The position numbers and the translations under genes were made by a program. The notes below the pieces were generated by a model. The model did not search any database and was not told the origin of the DNA. It worked only from the letters and a program-made list of their open reading frames with translations. Source: Parasitella parasitica (Eukaryota; Mucoromycota; Mucoromycetes; Mucorales; Mucoraceae). From it: 64,000 nt of DNA. Shown in pieces: positions 23,282-34,192 of this stretch (its first letter is position 1; every line of letters begins with the position of its first letter). Location: the NCBI GenBank assembly GCA_025201805.1, contig MU619262.1:65978-129977 (forward strand). The letters are read 5' to 3'.

Positions 23282-24377
23282 ATGGGCTGGGTTCTCTTAT
23301 TCATCTTGAGCAGAATATATCAAACACCTATACTGTTGTCGGTATACAAGGCTTTCAAGTATATTATTCGTGTTTCCACTGCAACATCTGAAATATACAG
23401 ATTATGCAATTCAACTATTGTTACAAGCACACAACTCGAGTACGAAGGCACAGAGGAAAAAGAAGATTTATTGACAGAAACATACTCTATATCAGTACCC
23501 AAAGACATTATATTCCGCATAGACAAATCTATTTTTTATTCAAAGCAACTTGTTGAAGAGAAATTTCATCTAACCCAAGCAGGTTGCCAAACGAATAGTA
23601 TATTGAAAGCAATCATAGAAAAGAAACGATTTCCTCGTCAATCTACCTCTTCACCAGCTGCTCATGTGCTTGCAAAAAGTTTAGAACAAATTTTCCAATC
23701 CAATATGTTGTTGAACACAGTCGAAGAGTTGGTATCGACTAAATATGACTCGAGTAATCATCTACACGAAGAGAAGTTATTGAAAGTATGCACTTTAAAT
23801 ATTCATGATACACCTTGCAAGTAATAACAGAACATAAATATAGCTATGGGAAGAAATGATGCCTGGTACAGAACTAGAGTCGCGATTGACCACGCAATGG
23901 GTTGAGATTGGCTTTCAAGGGAATGATCCCGCCACTGATTTCCGTGGAATGGGTTTGCAAGGACTCCATGATTTGCTCTACTTTATACAAAATCATGCTA
24001 ATCATGCACTGTCTTGTTTGCAACACGCTTCGCATCCTATCTATTGGTATCCGTATGCTATTGTTGGCATCAACATAACGAAATTCGCGTATCAAATGTT
24101 AGAGTCCAAAAAACTTCAATTGTATTTGTTTCAACATGGGACTGATGTGATTACCTTTCAAGAATTTTATTGCTATCTCTTTTATAAGTTTGATCAGTTT
24201 TGGGTTACTCATCAGCCTCAACTCACCGTCATGGATTTTGAAATCAAGTTTTCTGAATTCAAGATGCAAATTGAAAAAGAATTGGTTCAAGAAAAGGTCG
24301 TGCCATTATCTCAATTGTTGATACAAGAGGAACAGGAAAAACAAGTTTTTGTGCAGAAATTCAAAAAAAAAGAATAG
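23282..24377 (+). CDS. ELMO/CED-12 domain protein (ELMOD-like)
   Basis: ELMO-domain proteins of the ELMOD type act as GTPase-activating proteins for Arf/Arl G proteins in animals; the fungal role is little known. Two exons: MGWVLLFILSRIYQ..EEKLLK, then LWEEMMPGTELESRLTTQWV. The domain landmarks follow in order: QWVEIGFQGNDPATDFRGMG, LQGLHDLLYFIQNHA, then YPYAIVGINITKFAYQML. The FRGMG core with its Arg is intact. About 340 residues. The first 15 residues are hydrophobic and may anchor the protein to a membrane (inference). The start is the first in-frame ATG. The C-terminus is lysine-rich (QKFKKKE). Confidence 0.9.
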
Positions 24378-25047
24378 AATAAGTGATAATTCATAATAAA
24401 TCTCACAAGCACGTACATGAATCAGTCCTAAATTATTTTGTTGAGATCTGCAAGATCGAAATAAGAAAAGTATAAAATAAAACGTTGAATTAACGAGATA
24501 CGAAAACTTGAGATTACTTTATTACAGATTCAACTTTGCATCTGCTATTTATACTTTTTACAACTACATAAATTTTTGGTGACTTATTTAAAATACTAGT
24601 CGATATTAATCGATAAGAATAATTTGCAAGCAACATCATATCCTTAACAGGGTACGATGTATTATTATACTACAAGGTTATTGATCTTTGATCTGACAGT
24701 ACCTTATTGTTTGTCAATCATACAGATCTGTGTTACAGATAACCTTGTTATGCGCAGAGGATATATAAATATGATCTGCTCAAAAAAATGTATAACTTTA
24801 TAAAAATAAAATCAGACACAAAAACTTATGACTTAATTGATAAGAAAATGCCATCTTTTTATACTAGATTATATCTATTGTAACACTATTTGTCATCATG
24901 GTTAAACATTGAACTTGGTATGTAATACCAAGTTTATTACATGTTCTACTGTACATTAATAGCCTATTCCTTGTCATTGTATACAAAGAATTACCAATCT
25001 AATAATTGCTTAATCTCATGCCTTTCTGGCACAACAAACCTTCCTGA
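24378..25047. other. AT-rich intergenic
   Basis: Downstream of the ELMO gene. It holds a perfect 9-base inverted repeat with a 5-base loop at 24912-24934 (AACTTGGTA / TACCAAGTT). No coding signal seen. Confidence 0.5.
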
Positions 25048-25230
25048 TTTGAAACAAAGACTTTATTCTCCTGTTTCGACAAGTATAACAACACATCATT
25101 GGATAATTTTCAATCTTTAATTGAAGTACACTATCATGATCTCCTAACCTACATTATGGCAGATCAAGCACCAAAAAAGTTATCAGATGATATCAAAAAT
25201 TTACATATCCGAATTGAATATAATCGATGA
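25048..25230 (+). pseudogene. Isolated coding-like open frame
   Basis: A 60-codon stretch without stops reads FETKTLFSCFDKYNNTSLDN.. then LLTYIMADQAPKKLSDDIKN and ends at TGA. Composition looks coding, but there is no ATG at its head, no acceptor-linked upstream exon, and no family I recognise. Treated as a relic. Confidence 0.25.
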
Positions 25231-25904
25231 TAGGCTACTATAAAGAGCAACATAAAGCCTGTTTTATGCTTCATAAAAACAGGCATGGTCATCGCTATTT
25301 GAGCATAACTTGATTTCCACTGAGCAATGTCTCCATCAAACGTTTTTTTGTTTTTTTTTATGTGAGTTTGAAATATAATCACGTGGTTTCTTTTTTCTTT
25401 CTTTCTTGTTTGTGGAGGCACTTCCGCAATATCACTAAAACTGAACCCATAGTAAGTTTACTTTAGTATTGTTGATCATCATCGATCGTAAAACCTGATT
25501 TCAAATCAATACAAACTCATCTGAGGAGTTAAATATCATCAGTTCATTAAATACTTATATTTCAGCGCGTTGATATATTATATATGTTAAATGCATTTTT
25601 AATATGATTTGCACTCCATTATAGATTCATCCAGTCACCTTAAATTGATATAGACTACATATGTGCACAGCTAATAAGATATACAGTATAAATTTATATT
25701 ATATAAGATGTAGGCCAGAGACGGCACCATTAGGATGGATGACGCTTTAATAGACCTATATTGTATATATATCTTGACAAGAGCCTTGAACATTTACTAG
25801 AATTAGCATCTACTACGAGCTTATGCGATATAAGATCTATATGCTTTAAATGCGTATTCCCAGAAAAGGCATATTTATTAGTCTTCTATCGATTTGTTCA
25901 ATCT
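25231..25904. other. AT-rich intergenic
   Basis: Very AT-rich flank downstream of the minus-strand RWD gene. Nothing recognised. Confidence 0.5.
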
Positions 25905-26901
25905 CTAATTATCATATTCAAACAGATGATCGAAACCTTCTCCACAGCCCTTTTCCTGAAGCCATGATTGCAGCTTGCTCAGGTCATTGTGGTTGGCAAA
26001 TTGGCCGTGAATATCAAATTTAACTTCTACCATATTCTCAAATACACGGTATGAGTTCAACTCGGCAATATTTGCGCAGTCTATATGCTGCCTCCAACGG
26101 GATGTCATTTTTCGACAACTTGGTGAAATACTTGCCCAAGATATAGTCTTGATATCGTTAACAAATTGAATCACTTTCGTTTCAGGTCCTTCTAGGCACA
26201 TGGCACCAGGCTTTCCAGGGCATAAGAAGCCGGTGATGTTGTATTTAGGTGCCCAGTCAATGATATCACCTCTCTACAGATAATTTTTGAATGGTGGCTT
26301 CTGATTATTGTAATAAGGAATGTACCTTTTCTCTTGTATATATCATGGGAAACCAGATCCAATCTCGCAAGAAACGCACAGGGCCATCCTTTTTTCCTGA
26401 CTTTTCCTTGTCTCTCTCTTCTCTCAACTTTTGTAGTTTGACAATGGCATATGGTTCCGCGATGCTTTGTAATTGCTGCATTTTTTCAATGATACAAGTT
26501 GAGCGATCTTCTGTAGATTCTACTCGTATCTCATTATTCAACATATGCACAAGCGATTCGTGATCCTCTCTCGACAGCCAAAAGTTGGCAGCAGATGGTA
26601 GCGTTAATTGATAATCAGCAATAGAATCAAGTGATATTTGCCCATTAAACGTCAAATATATGGGATCATCTTCATCTTGTAGTTCTTGCATTATTTCCAC
26701 AGGTGCCTTGATTGTAAATTCCAGATTGCTAGGCAAAGGAGGATCAAAGCAGGATGGCCAAGTGTCTGTTTCCCAGCATCCCTGCAATGATTTATATGCT
26801 ATCTCATCCTCATTTCGTTTAAATTCAAACTCTTTATCAAAGTATATAGACTGTAGCAAATCTATTGTATTGATTGCATCAGATAATGTCTCTTTTGACA
26901 T
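25905..26901 (-). CDS. RWD domain protein (RWDD2-like, with DUF1115-type C-terminus)
   Basis: Two exons. Exon 1 starts MSKETLSDAINTIDLLQSIY, typical of the RWD fold opening (helix then the Y of LQSIY). It continues DPIYLTFNGQISLDSIADYQ and LTLPSAANFWLSREDHESLV. After a 51-base intron the second exon gives RGDIIDWAPKYNITGFLCPG and KPGAMCLEGPETKVIQFVND, the hallmark of the C-terminal domain of RWDD2A/B proteins (IVxWAxxxxLTGFSxPGKPGxxCVEG). About 315 residues. The cellular role of RWDD2 proteins is not established. Divergent from VPS33 with 162 bases between the two start codons, so a shared promoter is likely. Confidence 0.88.
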
Positions 26902-27063
26902 GGTGAAATGTACAAGACAAAAGCCCTCTGTGACGTAGACGAAACAGCTGTTTTAGCAAAAGGTACCATAAAAACCCAGCTGAAACACTGAAGCTATTTA
27001 AACGCGGTTGCAACAGACTAGATTTTTCAGTCGTTTTCTACAAATACGCATACTTGGTAAACT

Positions 27064-29684
27064 ATGAGCAGTACAGGCACTCATCTTGGGAATACACCGT
27101 TGAATCTAGCAAAGCTAAGAGATATTTCAAGAAGAGAATTGCCAGAAATACTGGATAAAGTAACGAGTACAAATCATGAGGAAAAACTGATGCTTTAACT
27201 AGTCATTCATAATTTTTTGCCAGGTTCGAGGAAAGAAAGGGCTCGTACTCGACCCTACATTAACAGGGCCATTAAGTTTGATAGCAGAGTTTACCTTGCT
27301 AAAAGTAAGTACGTTGAAACGCATAAAAGGGATAATTTCTAACTGATTATGTCTACAGGATCATGGTGTAGAAAAGATATACCATTTGGAATCTGATATC
27401 CTTGAAACAGAATGTCCCGGGTTGATTTATATTTGTAGACCAAAGCTGAAATACATGCGCTATATTGCTAGTGAAGTGCTATTCATTGTATTATCTAAAC
27501 TTATTATTATTGACTCTTGGATACATAGATCACATAAAGAATTTCTCAAACACATCCAAGGTTGATTGCTGGTTATTTTTTGTTCCTGAACGTACCATGG
27601 TTTGCGAACGAGTGCTAGAGGAAGAGGGCGTCAAAGGAGATATAACAATCGGTGATTACGCTATGGATTGGATACCATGTGAAGACGATTTGATTTCAAT
27701 GGAATTAGACGCATCCACATGGAAAGAAATCTATTTGGTATGAATTGCATTTGTGGCCATAGCCTTCAGAAATACCTACCGACATTATTTATACTAGGAC
27801 GGAGATCAAACATCTATTTATTATGCAGCAAAATCATTGATGCGACTTCAATCAATCTACGGCTTATTTCCTCGAATTATTGGCAAAGGAGATGGCGCCA
27901 AGGTATAACAATTGCCTTTAGTGAGGACAATATATTTAAGCCACTCTTTCCTATAGCAACTGGCGGATATGTTACTACGCATGAGAAGAGAACAGTCTGT
28001 AGTGGATGAAGTTTCTAGCTCGACAGCAGCTAAAACACCCTCTTTATTGAATACAACATCAAATCACATAGATCAGTTCATTATCATTGATCGAAACGTC
28101 GATCTTGTCACACCATTATGTACCGAACTCACTTACGAAGGATTGATTGATGAAACTATAGGCATTAAGCATTGTTTTGTGGAGTTGGATGCCAACCTTG
28201 TTAATCCTGCCCCACCCGCTGCAGCACAAAAAGGATCTAGTGCCCCGCAAGTCGCGACTCCACCTCCACCCCCTACTAATACTGCAACGCCAATGAAAAA
28301 GAAAAAATATGTGCTGAATTCTTCTGATAAGTTGTTTAGTCAATTGCGAGATCAAAATTTTGCAGTTGTTGGCGGTATGTTGAATAAGATTGCTAAAAGA
28401 ATTAATGAAAATTATGAGGTAAGATTACTTGGAATTGAAGAGAATGGTATTTACCATCCTATAGGAGAGACATCAAGCCAAGACCGTTGCCCAAATACGA
28501 GATTTTGTCGGTAGATTGGGAGAACTTCAACAAGAGCATCAGTCATTGAAAATTCGTATGGCTTTATTTATGATTCTATCTGTTTAGTCTGCTGATGTTC
28601 TTTAATAGATACTGGAATTGCTGAAGAGATTATTGGACATACAGTGACAGATGAATTCAATAAAGTGTTAGAAGTGCAGCAAAGTAAGAAAAACAAGTGT
28701 GTTGCACATAAATTAGTCTCGACTGACAATATATCTCTTCAATGCTATTAATAGATGTTGTTGCAGGCATTGATGGAAACAGAGAGCCGGAATACATTGA
28801 GGAAATGATCAATAAGCAAAAACCACTCGTTCAAGTATTACGTTTACTGTGTCTCATGTCATTAGCGCAAGGAGGGCTGAAACAAAAAATGTTTGATCAT
28901 TTTGAAAGAGAAATTGTTCAAGTGAGTCGAAAATGCATTCAAATCTAACATCAACTAACAGAATGATTCCAGGCATACGGTTATGAACACATTGAAACGT
29001 TACACCGACTGGAAAAACTTGGACTTTGGACAAAAAGAACAAATTCAGCAGCTTCCCGGAGCACATTTGCGCAATGTAGACGTATGCTACGTCTTATCGT
29101 TGATGATGTTGATGAGCTACATCCAAACGATATCTCATACGTATACTCTGGCTATGCCCCTTTGAGCATTCGGCTTGTTCAATCTGCGATGCAGAAGTTA
29201 GGGCAGGGGTCTATTCAGAATACAGGTAGTAGTGCTGCTAGTCTTTTCTCATATGTAGGCAGCAGTACAGCCAATTTCATTCGAGATAATGAAAAACCCA
29301 ATAACACAACTGCAAACGGTGGCTGGCGTGGATCGGAGGATATACTGAAATTATTACCCGGGCAGGCATTTGACATTAAGCAAACTGTTGAGTACGGAGC
29401 TGAAACGAATGCAGCAATGGCACGAGCAAAAAGACATGGACTCCAGCATGGTAAAACGACCATTATCTTCTTTTTAGGCGGCTGTACTCATACGGAAGTA
29501 TCGGCTGTTCGGTTTCTGGCTCAGCATGATGAAGGTAAATGAAGGCACAACTTGGGCAAAAAATGTCCGAATAACATATACTTACAAAACCCATCAAATA
29601 GGTCGAGATTACTTGGTTGCAACAACTCAAATCATCAATGGCAATAGCTTCTTGGCTCCAATCATTCAGCATAGACATGAGTAA
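27064..29684 (+). CDS. VPS33: Vacuolar protein sorting protein 33 (Sec1/Munc18 family)
   Basis: SM-family subunit of the HOPS and CORVET tethering complexes; it binds SNAREs at the vacuole and endosome. About eleven exons. Landmarks in order: [211 protein letters not shown] and [20 protein letters not shown]. The final exon is [20 protein letters not shown]. About 640 residues. A Pro/Ala insert ([17 protein letters not shown]) lies in the middle and is probably an unstructured loop. Domain order is complete, with no break seen. Confidence 0.93.
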
Positions 29685-29768
29685 TTGTATATATAGAAAC
29701 TTGTCATTTTCATAATATAAGCTTCCTAATAATGCACAGATCTGTGTGATTGGCTCGGGTATCTAAGC

Positions 29769-29771
29769 AAA

Positions 29772-29838
<67 letters not shown>
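29769..29838. repeat. Long A-tract (A22-G-A47) directly before a start codon
   Basis: 22 A residues (29769-29790), a single G, then 47 A residues whose last base is the A of an ATG at 29838. It lies in the short space between VPS33 and the GATA-factor coding region and so probably falls in the promoter or 5' leader. Exact length may be affected by assembly errors. Confidence 0.9.
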
Positions 29839-29840
<2 letters not shown>

Positions 29841-29864
29841 TCGTTATGGCAACAAATTTTTTAA
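29838..29864 (+). promoter_or_regulatory. Possible upstream ORF of the GATA factor
   Basis: The first ATG after the A-tract opens an 8-codon frame (MSLWQQIF) that ends at TAA. It overlaps the in-frame ATG at 29846 of the main frame, so ribosomes that translate it would have to reinitiate, most simply at the ATG at 29912. Whether it lies within the transcript is not known. Confidence 0.4.
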
Positions 29865-29911
29865 TTACTGTTGATTACATTTTCCTCTTTTCTACAAATC
29901 AAACAATATAT

Positions 29912-30337
29912 ATGGCACCACTTGTGTTGAAAATCAAAGGCAACAAGACGTTTTCTCCATTTTCTACACTTGCTTCCGAAGATGACCTTTCAAAAACATG
30001 GAGAGTTTGCTCAAAAGTCAAGGATTCTTTAGAGAATGGCTCTCGACTTGAAAATTTATCCTGGAGACTTTGGTTTCGTCAGCATCTATTAACAGAAAAA
30101 TCTAATCGAAAATCGTTTCGAAAATTATCACTTTCAACTGCAAGAAGACTGAGTGCAAACAAAAATTTACCCTTGGGTAAAATAACTGTAAAATCTGAGA
30201 CAATTTCTGACCAGCAGCAACCATGTCAACAACAGCAAATGATGCAACAACAACAGCAATTACAGCATCAACAAATGATGCAACAACAGCAGCAGCAATT
30301 GCAGCAACATTTACAGCATCGACAAATGATACAACAA

Positions 30338-30369
<32 letters not shown>

Positions 30370-32071
30370 AAGTATGGTTATGCCTGTGGAAGATCAGACA
30401 TTGCTTGATGCAAACTTTTTTGGCGGTACTGGCACAACCACATCTGTAGAAGCAAATGCCAATAGTTTTACACTACCTCAATTTACCTCAGATCAAAGCA
30501 GTGGAAAAGTAGTTGAACTAAGCGATATATTCAACGTACTCAATGATAATAGCTTCAATGGCAATAGTTTTAATGTTACTACTTGCACTGATATGGGCAT
30601 GGCTGATGGATGGGACTTTGGCTACCCATCACCTTCCAACCCTTATTATTCCCCATCCCAGCAAATCGATACTAGCAATAACCATGATACTAGCTCAACA
30701 AGCCCCAATTTACTGGGCTCTTTTGAGAACAGCTTGATGCGCTCCCAACAACAGCAGCCTCTTCAACCACAAATAATACCCCCAAATGAAGGTGATGCCA
30801 TGTATGTTTCCGGGTCTGCTATGCCACCACCCCCGACTGCTACTCTGAGAAATAAGATTTTAGGAACGATGCAACAACAACAAATGAGGTTTAACAGCTC
30901 AAGTCAAAAAATGAATAGCAATAATTACCAAACACCTCCCATGTCAGCTTCTTCCAGCGCATCCACAATGAATTCTGTTCAAATGGGCTCACTTATGGAT
31001 GACAATGCGATTGGCACAAACATGTAAGTTTGCCTTCCTTTATTAGCTGTATTATTGGATGTTAAAAGTTTGTATTTAGCATGAACCAATCTCAGTACAG
31101 CCGATATGCAGAATTCTCGGATAATCTCCAACAGAGGAGATTTTCAGCTTCTGCTCCGAATTCACCTCCATCGCACACTTATGGTTCATTTGAAGCTGCC
31201 AAACTCAAAAAGACCACTACATTAACTTCCTGCATGTCAAGCAGCTTGGATAATCAACCAAAGCCTGTATGTACGAACTGTGCTGCTACGAGTACTCCCC
31301 TTTGGAGAAGATCAGCAGAGGATGAGTTATTATGTAATGCGTGTGGGTTATAGTAAGTTTGAGCGTATGTAAAGGAATTGGATCATGATTTATTTATGAA
31401 TTGATTTTGTTAGCCAAAAATTGCATAATGCTCCTAGACCCAAGACATTAAAGCCTCATAATGCTAGAAAAGATGCAAGAGACGATGAGGTTTCACAGCT
31501 TGTGTGTTCAAATTGCTCAACAACAACTACACCTCTGTGGAGAAGAGATGATGAAGGTGCTCCTCTGTGTAACGCATGCGGTTTATAGTAAGTTGGTTTG
31601 CAGATGAGCGATGGTGTAAGAAGTAATGAACTGATTGTTTCTAGTCTTAAATTGCATCATGAGCGTCGACCTCTGTCTATGAAGACTGACATAATCAAAA
31701 AAAGGCAAAGATATGAAAGTAACACAGCTGCGGCCAATACACAAGGCAGAAAGAGTGGGAAGAAATCAAAGGGGGATATCCCCGGTTCGCCAGGATCACA
31801 GCAAGAAGATTTGTCGCCGTCTGCTGTCAACACACCTTCATACGAACCATCAACGTACATGGTTACACCTACTCTCGGTACACCTACACTAGGGTTTCCT
31901 AGTTACAGTCCACCTTTTGGCAGCAATAATTCTGCGAATAACAACAATACACCCTCACAACATTTTCAAGGAGGATACCACAACCAACAACAACAGCAGC
32001 AGTTATTTAATACTAGTCCTAGTTCAGCAAACTCTCCAACGGATGAGATAATTACCAACAATTATTTCTGA
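29912..32071 (+). CDS. GATA transcription factor with two zinc fingers and AreA/Gaf1-type N-terminus
   Basis: Four exons. The N-terminus [20 protein letters not shown] then [20 protein letters not shown] and NLSWRLWF is the conserved N-terminal block of nitrogen-type GATA factors (AreA, Gaf1; DUF1752). A long Gln-rich region (about 30214-30369) and Ser/Asn-rich linkers follow. Two fingers lie near the C-terminus, each C-x2-C-x17-C-x2-C and each with its knuckle split by an intron in the Tyr codon after CGL. Finger 1 reads [20 protein letters not shown], finger 2 [20 protein letters not shown]. Basic tails [14 protein letters not shown] and [10 protein letters not shown] follow them. An alternative start at 29846 would add 22 residues; 29912 is preferred because the conserved block begins there. 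Role probably nitrogen or iron regulation, not decidable from sequence. Confidence 0.9.
30330..30369. repeat. CAA/CAG repeat encoding polyglutamine
   Basis: Run of CAA then CAG codons in the GATA-factor exon, about 13 consecutive Gln. Pure CAG units at the 3' half are prone to length change. Confidence 0.8.
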
Positions 32072-33515
32072 TTCCAACTTCTCTATTTATTATACATAGC
32101 TGCATTATTCCTGTATTATCTTACCCTCAGTAACTGCCAAATTTTTGCATATTATTATCTATATATTATATTTTCATCCCTTTTTGTCCAGAAAAGAAAA
32201 ACTTGTACTATACACGTCTTGCAAAAATCACTTCCTTCTCTCTTTTTAATAAACAGCAAATTAGTTTCCTAATAGTTGAAGGTAACCCATCTTGGCGCCC
32301 AAGTAAAACATTCAAGAAAGACGTAAAGTGCTTTGAATAACATTTATTGTCTACTATATTCCCAAGACACTGTGTTATTTACCTGTAGTAGACAAAAGCT
32401 TTTGAAACTGGCAGTGAGCAATTAGATTTCGACATACAAGCATCTTGTACTTGATTGGAATTATGTTACCTGACTAATTATTCACAAATGAATCAAGATT
32501 CACGCTCTTGATAATGGCTAGCACAGATGCTACCAAAGTGCCTTTTTCACAGCCCAAATTTCTTTATTGACATTCGAGAAAACACTGACTGATGCGAGCA
32601 GTTAATAAGAAAGTAATGGCCGTTATTGGACATTCAGAAATTGTGAAAAATGCTCTATCTTATATCTTCAAATAAAATACTACAATATATCTGCATACGC
32701 CAGTTTATCTAATGTACAATAATCAATTACTGCGTCAAATACCTCAAAATTATATTATTTATTCAAGAGAATGTATATATTGCATCATCAAGTGTTTAAC
32801 ATGGCCCGTTTCTGTCTATCAGAAACTTGCTTCTTTCGGTACAACAATAATATCGTTATGTAAGCACTGTAAGATGCATTACTGAGTGATCATCACGCTT
32901 TGTATTTACAAATGTGCTTATTTTCATAATTGTATTACATAGATTTTTTACTCTTTTTAATCAATTCAAGTGCTTAGAACCACATCAAATGATTGGAGTG
33001 GCTATTTGATTCATTTCTACCAAAAAAATACATTTGTTTAAAGTCGAATCAAAATTTTCGTTTTTTTCGTTCGTCAGATCTAGCATAAAGCACAAGATCT
33101 GAAATTCAATTTCGTCATACTCAACTACTACACATTTTTGTATAAAAGGTTAGCTGGTAATTGGATAGCATATGTTTCATAAAAGAAGATTCAACAGAAT
33201 AAAAGAATAAAGTTACGATAAGCCTGTCATGTTGAGATATTATTCATACTTTTTAAAGTAGCTCCAACCATCAAAAAAGTTTAATATCGCTGTAAATTGT
33301 TGGTTATTCACAATCATAGCAAGCATTCAATATGATAATATTCTTTCACAATTTTGGTAATTTAAGAGTCAACGTGAGCCCCCCCAAGATTCACAAACTC
33401 CATTTATTTGTAAAAGTGGTTTGATAGGCATATATAACAAATTATGCTATACGAGTTTGTATCAAGGAGCAGCTACATATACGGATATTCTATTCTACCG
33501 CCAATTGCACTTTGA
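32072..33515. other. AT-rich intergenic
   Basis: 3' flank of the GATA gene, with AATAAA-like signals near 32243. No gene recognised. One short frame (MASTDATKVPFSQPKFLY, near 32515) is too short to support. Confidence 0.5.
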
Positions 33516-33635
33516 AAACCGGAAACTCTTCCGGAAATTGAAGAATGTAAACGAGATAAAGCTTACAAGTTGACTGTGATCAGAGACAGCATGCAGCAGA
33601 AGAGACAAAACAGGTGCTTGATTTGCAATGGATAA
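33516..33635 (+). pseudogene. Short coding-like fragment ending in CxxC
   Basis: A 40-codon stretch reads KPETLPEIEECKRDKAYKLT then VIRDSMQQKRQNRCLICNG and stop. Charged, helical composition and a terminal RCLIC are reminiscent of transposase C-termini, but the match is too weak to name. No upstream continuation in frame. Confidence 0.25.
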
Positions 33636-34123
33636 TAGTTCTATGTATCCAAAGGATAAAAAAAACTATGAATGCACTCCATGATAAAGAGTCGCATTAC
33701 ATAAAATGATTTTCCGTGAAATATCATGCTGGGCTGCATGATTTGCTTTGTATTGCTTTGGCTGTGCATAGAAACAGTTGTTACCCGTTTCAAAAACGCC
33801 GTATACACCTGACTTGCTATAAAGATTTGATCTGATTAATGCCAAAATGCAAGTTGTGTTGTACAGAAAATGAGGAGATTACTGTTCTGTAAATCTTTCT
33901 ACCGTTTTTAATATATTTGTATATCCCTTGGCCAAGAAAGTTTCAGATTGAGCTGATATCTAGATTGCCTTAAATTTTTTATATCAGATCTTATAATCAA
34001 GAAACAGAAAGATTAACCGAATCATTGACATATCTGAAAACAGTAAAATTATCCAAGTCAATTGAAACACCAAAGTAGGTGATACAGAAAAAGGAAAAAA
34101 AAAAAACTAAATCAATAAACACA

Positions 34124-34131
34124 TATATAAA
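34124..34131 (+). promoter_or_regulatory. TATA box of the adenylate-forming reductase gene
   Basis: TATATAAA about 62 bases before the start codon at 34193, with a pyrimidine-rich stretch (CATTCTTTATCATCCTC) between. Position fits a core promoter in this genome, seen also at 40510 and 46375. Confidence 0.55.
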
Positions 34132-34192
34132 GGTCGGATTCTCGACTCTAGCATTTTTTTACAAACCATTCTTTATCATCCTCATATAGACA

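Noticed and set aside
29750-29911. N-terminal poly-lysine extension on the GATA factor
   Set aside because: It is only the A-tract read in frame; the conserved start of the protein is at 29912.
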